A model generated the notes under the pieces. It was not told the origin of the DNA. It saw only the letters and a program-made list of their open reading frames with translations, and did not search any database. DNA of 5,734 bases. Source: Sporichthyaceae bacterium. GTDB taxonomy: Bacteria; Actinomycetota; Actinomycetes; JACCYY01. Shown one piece after another: positions 5,379 to 5,734 of this stretch (the stretch's first letter is position 1; every line of letters starts with the position of its first letter). Location of the stretch: positions 1 to 5,734 of the forward strand of contig JACCYY010000219.1 in assembly GCA_013696235.1 (NCBI GenBank), given 5' to 3'. The position numbers were made by a program, and so were the translations under genes.

Positions 5379-5734
5379 TCGTGGGTGCTGACGTGGAGCC
5401 CGGGCTCGGCGACCGTCTCGTACACCGCGAGCACGTCGCGGACGACGGTGTCCCAGTCGTAGCGCCTGGCAACCCGCGCGCCGGCGGCAACCAGGCTGGC
5501 CTGACGCACCGGGTTGTCGAGCAGGGCCGCCGCGACCATGGCCAGGTCCTCGGCGTCGCCGGTGCGGAACAATTCGCCCGCCCGCCCGCGGTCGAGCACT
5601 GCGCTGAACGCCTCGAGGTCGCTGGCCAGCACTGGTGCGCCGGCGGCCATCGCCTCCAGCAGCACGATGCCGAAGCTCTCGCCGCCCAGGTTCGGCGCGA
5701 CGAACACGTCAGCCGAGGCGTACGCGCCCGGCTT
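5375..5734 (-). CDS. pimA: Phosphatidyl-myo-inositol mannosyltransferase PimA-like, C-terminal part (5' end beyond window)
   Basis: The frame is open from the right window edge to the TGA at 5375, covering the last 119 residues. It is the C-terminal nucleotide-sugar-binding half of a GT-B fold, family GT4 glycosyltransferase. ADVFVAPNLGGESFGIVLLE contains the E-x7-E motif (fragment residues 19 and 27) that contacts the donor sugar nucleotide, followed by AMAAGAPVLASDL. The ending RRYDWDTVV...VYETV resembles mycobacterial PimA. PimA transfers mannose from GDP-mannose to position 2 of phosphatidylinositol at the inner face of the plasma membrane, the first step to phosphatidylinositol mannosides. 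The neighbourhood (membrane protein, pdxST and ruvCAB downstream) is that of actinobacterial pimA, which supports this choice over other GT4 mannosyltransferases such as PimB'. The acceptor-binding N-terminal half is not in the window, so specificity rests on resemblance and context. Confidence 0.88.
   Translation of the reverse strand, partial: KPGAYASADVFVAPNLGGESFGIVLLEAMAAGAPVLASDLEAFSAVLDRGRAGELFRTGDAEDLAMVAAALLDNPVRQASLVAAGARVARRYDWDTVVRDVLAVYETVAEPGLHVSTHD

Noticed and set aside
4716..5462. A 248-codon plus-strand frame opposite the membrane protein gene.
   Set aside because: The minus-strand product has a coherent membrane helix and LemA-like segments, whereas the plus-strand product is Arg/Pro/Gly-rich low complexity.
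1..5734. A previously undescribed system, mobile element, CRISPR array, tRNA or other RNA gene.
   Set aside because: Almost all of the window is covered by recognisable core genes in a familiar order. I saw no repeat arrays, transposase motifs, cloverleaf-like segments or composition breaks.

Overview
The window is very GC-rich (roughly 70% by eye), and every gene I can support lies on the minus strand. It looks like a chromosomal core segment of an actinomycete (Actinomycetota). The evidence is the base composition, the PimA-type mannosyltransferase end (phosphatidylinositol mannosides are an actinobacterial trait), and the gene order pimA - membrane protein - pdxS - pdxT - yebC - ruvC - ruvA - ruvB, which is familiar from that phylum. 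I cannot name the genus.

In the direction of transcription (high to low coordinates) the layout is as follows. First comes the C-terminal 119 residues of a PimA-like GT4 mannosyltransferase, cut by the right window edge. After 35 bp comes a 180-residue single-pass membrane protein with LemA-family features. A 171-bp gap with a candidate promoter and dyad symmetries leads to pdxS, pdxT and yebC, packed with gaps of 7 and 0 bp. A 241-bp gap follows, holding a terminator-like hairpin behind yebC and then a promoter region with a near-perfect actinobacterial LexA (SOS) box. Last come ruvC, ruvA and ruvB, joined by two 4-base ATGA overlaps. The left window edge cuts ruvB before its C-terminus.

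Functionally there are three blocks. PdxS and PdxT form the ribose-5-phosphate-dependent pyridoxal 5'-phosphate (vitamin B6) synthase, co-transcribed with the YebC translation-associated factor. RuvC, RuvA and RuvB are the complete Holliday-junction branch migration and resolution machine, apparently DNA-damage inducible through the LexA box. PimA starts phosphatidylinositol mannoside synthesis at the membrane. Catalytic residues are intact in every enzyme whose active site lies in the window, and I see no frameshifts, mobile elements, tRNAs, rRNAs or CRISPR arrays.

This is an ordinary core region rather than a new system. The points most worth a second look are the SOS box and promoter of ruvCAB, the poorly characterised LemA-like membrane protein with a possible leaderless promoter, and the symmetric elements in the pdxS leader.
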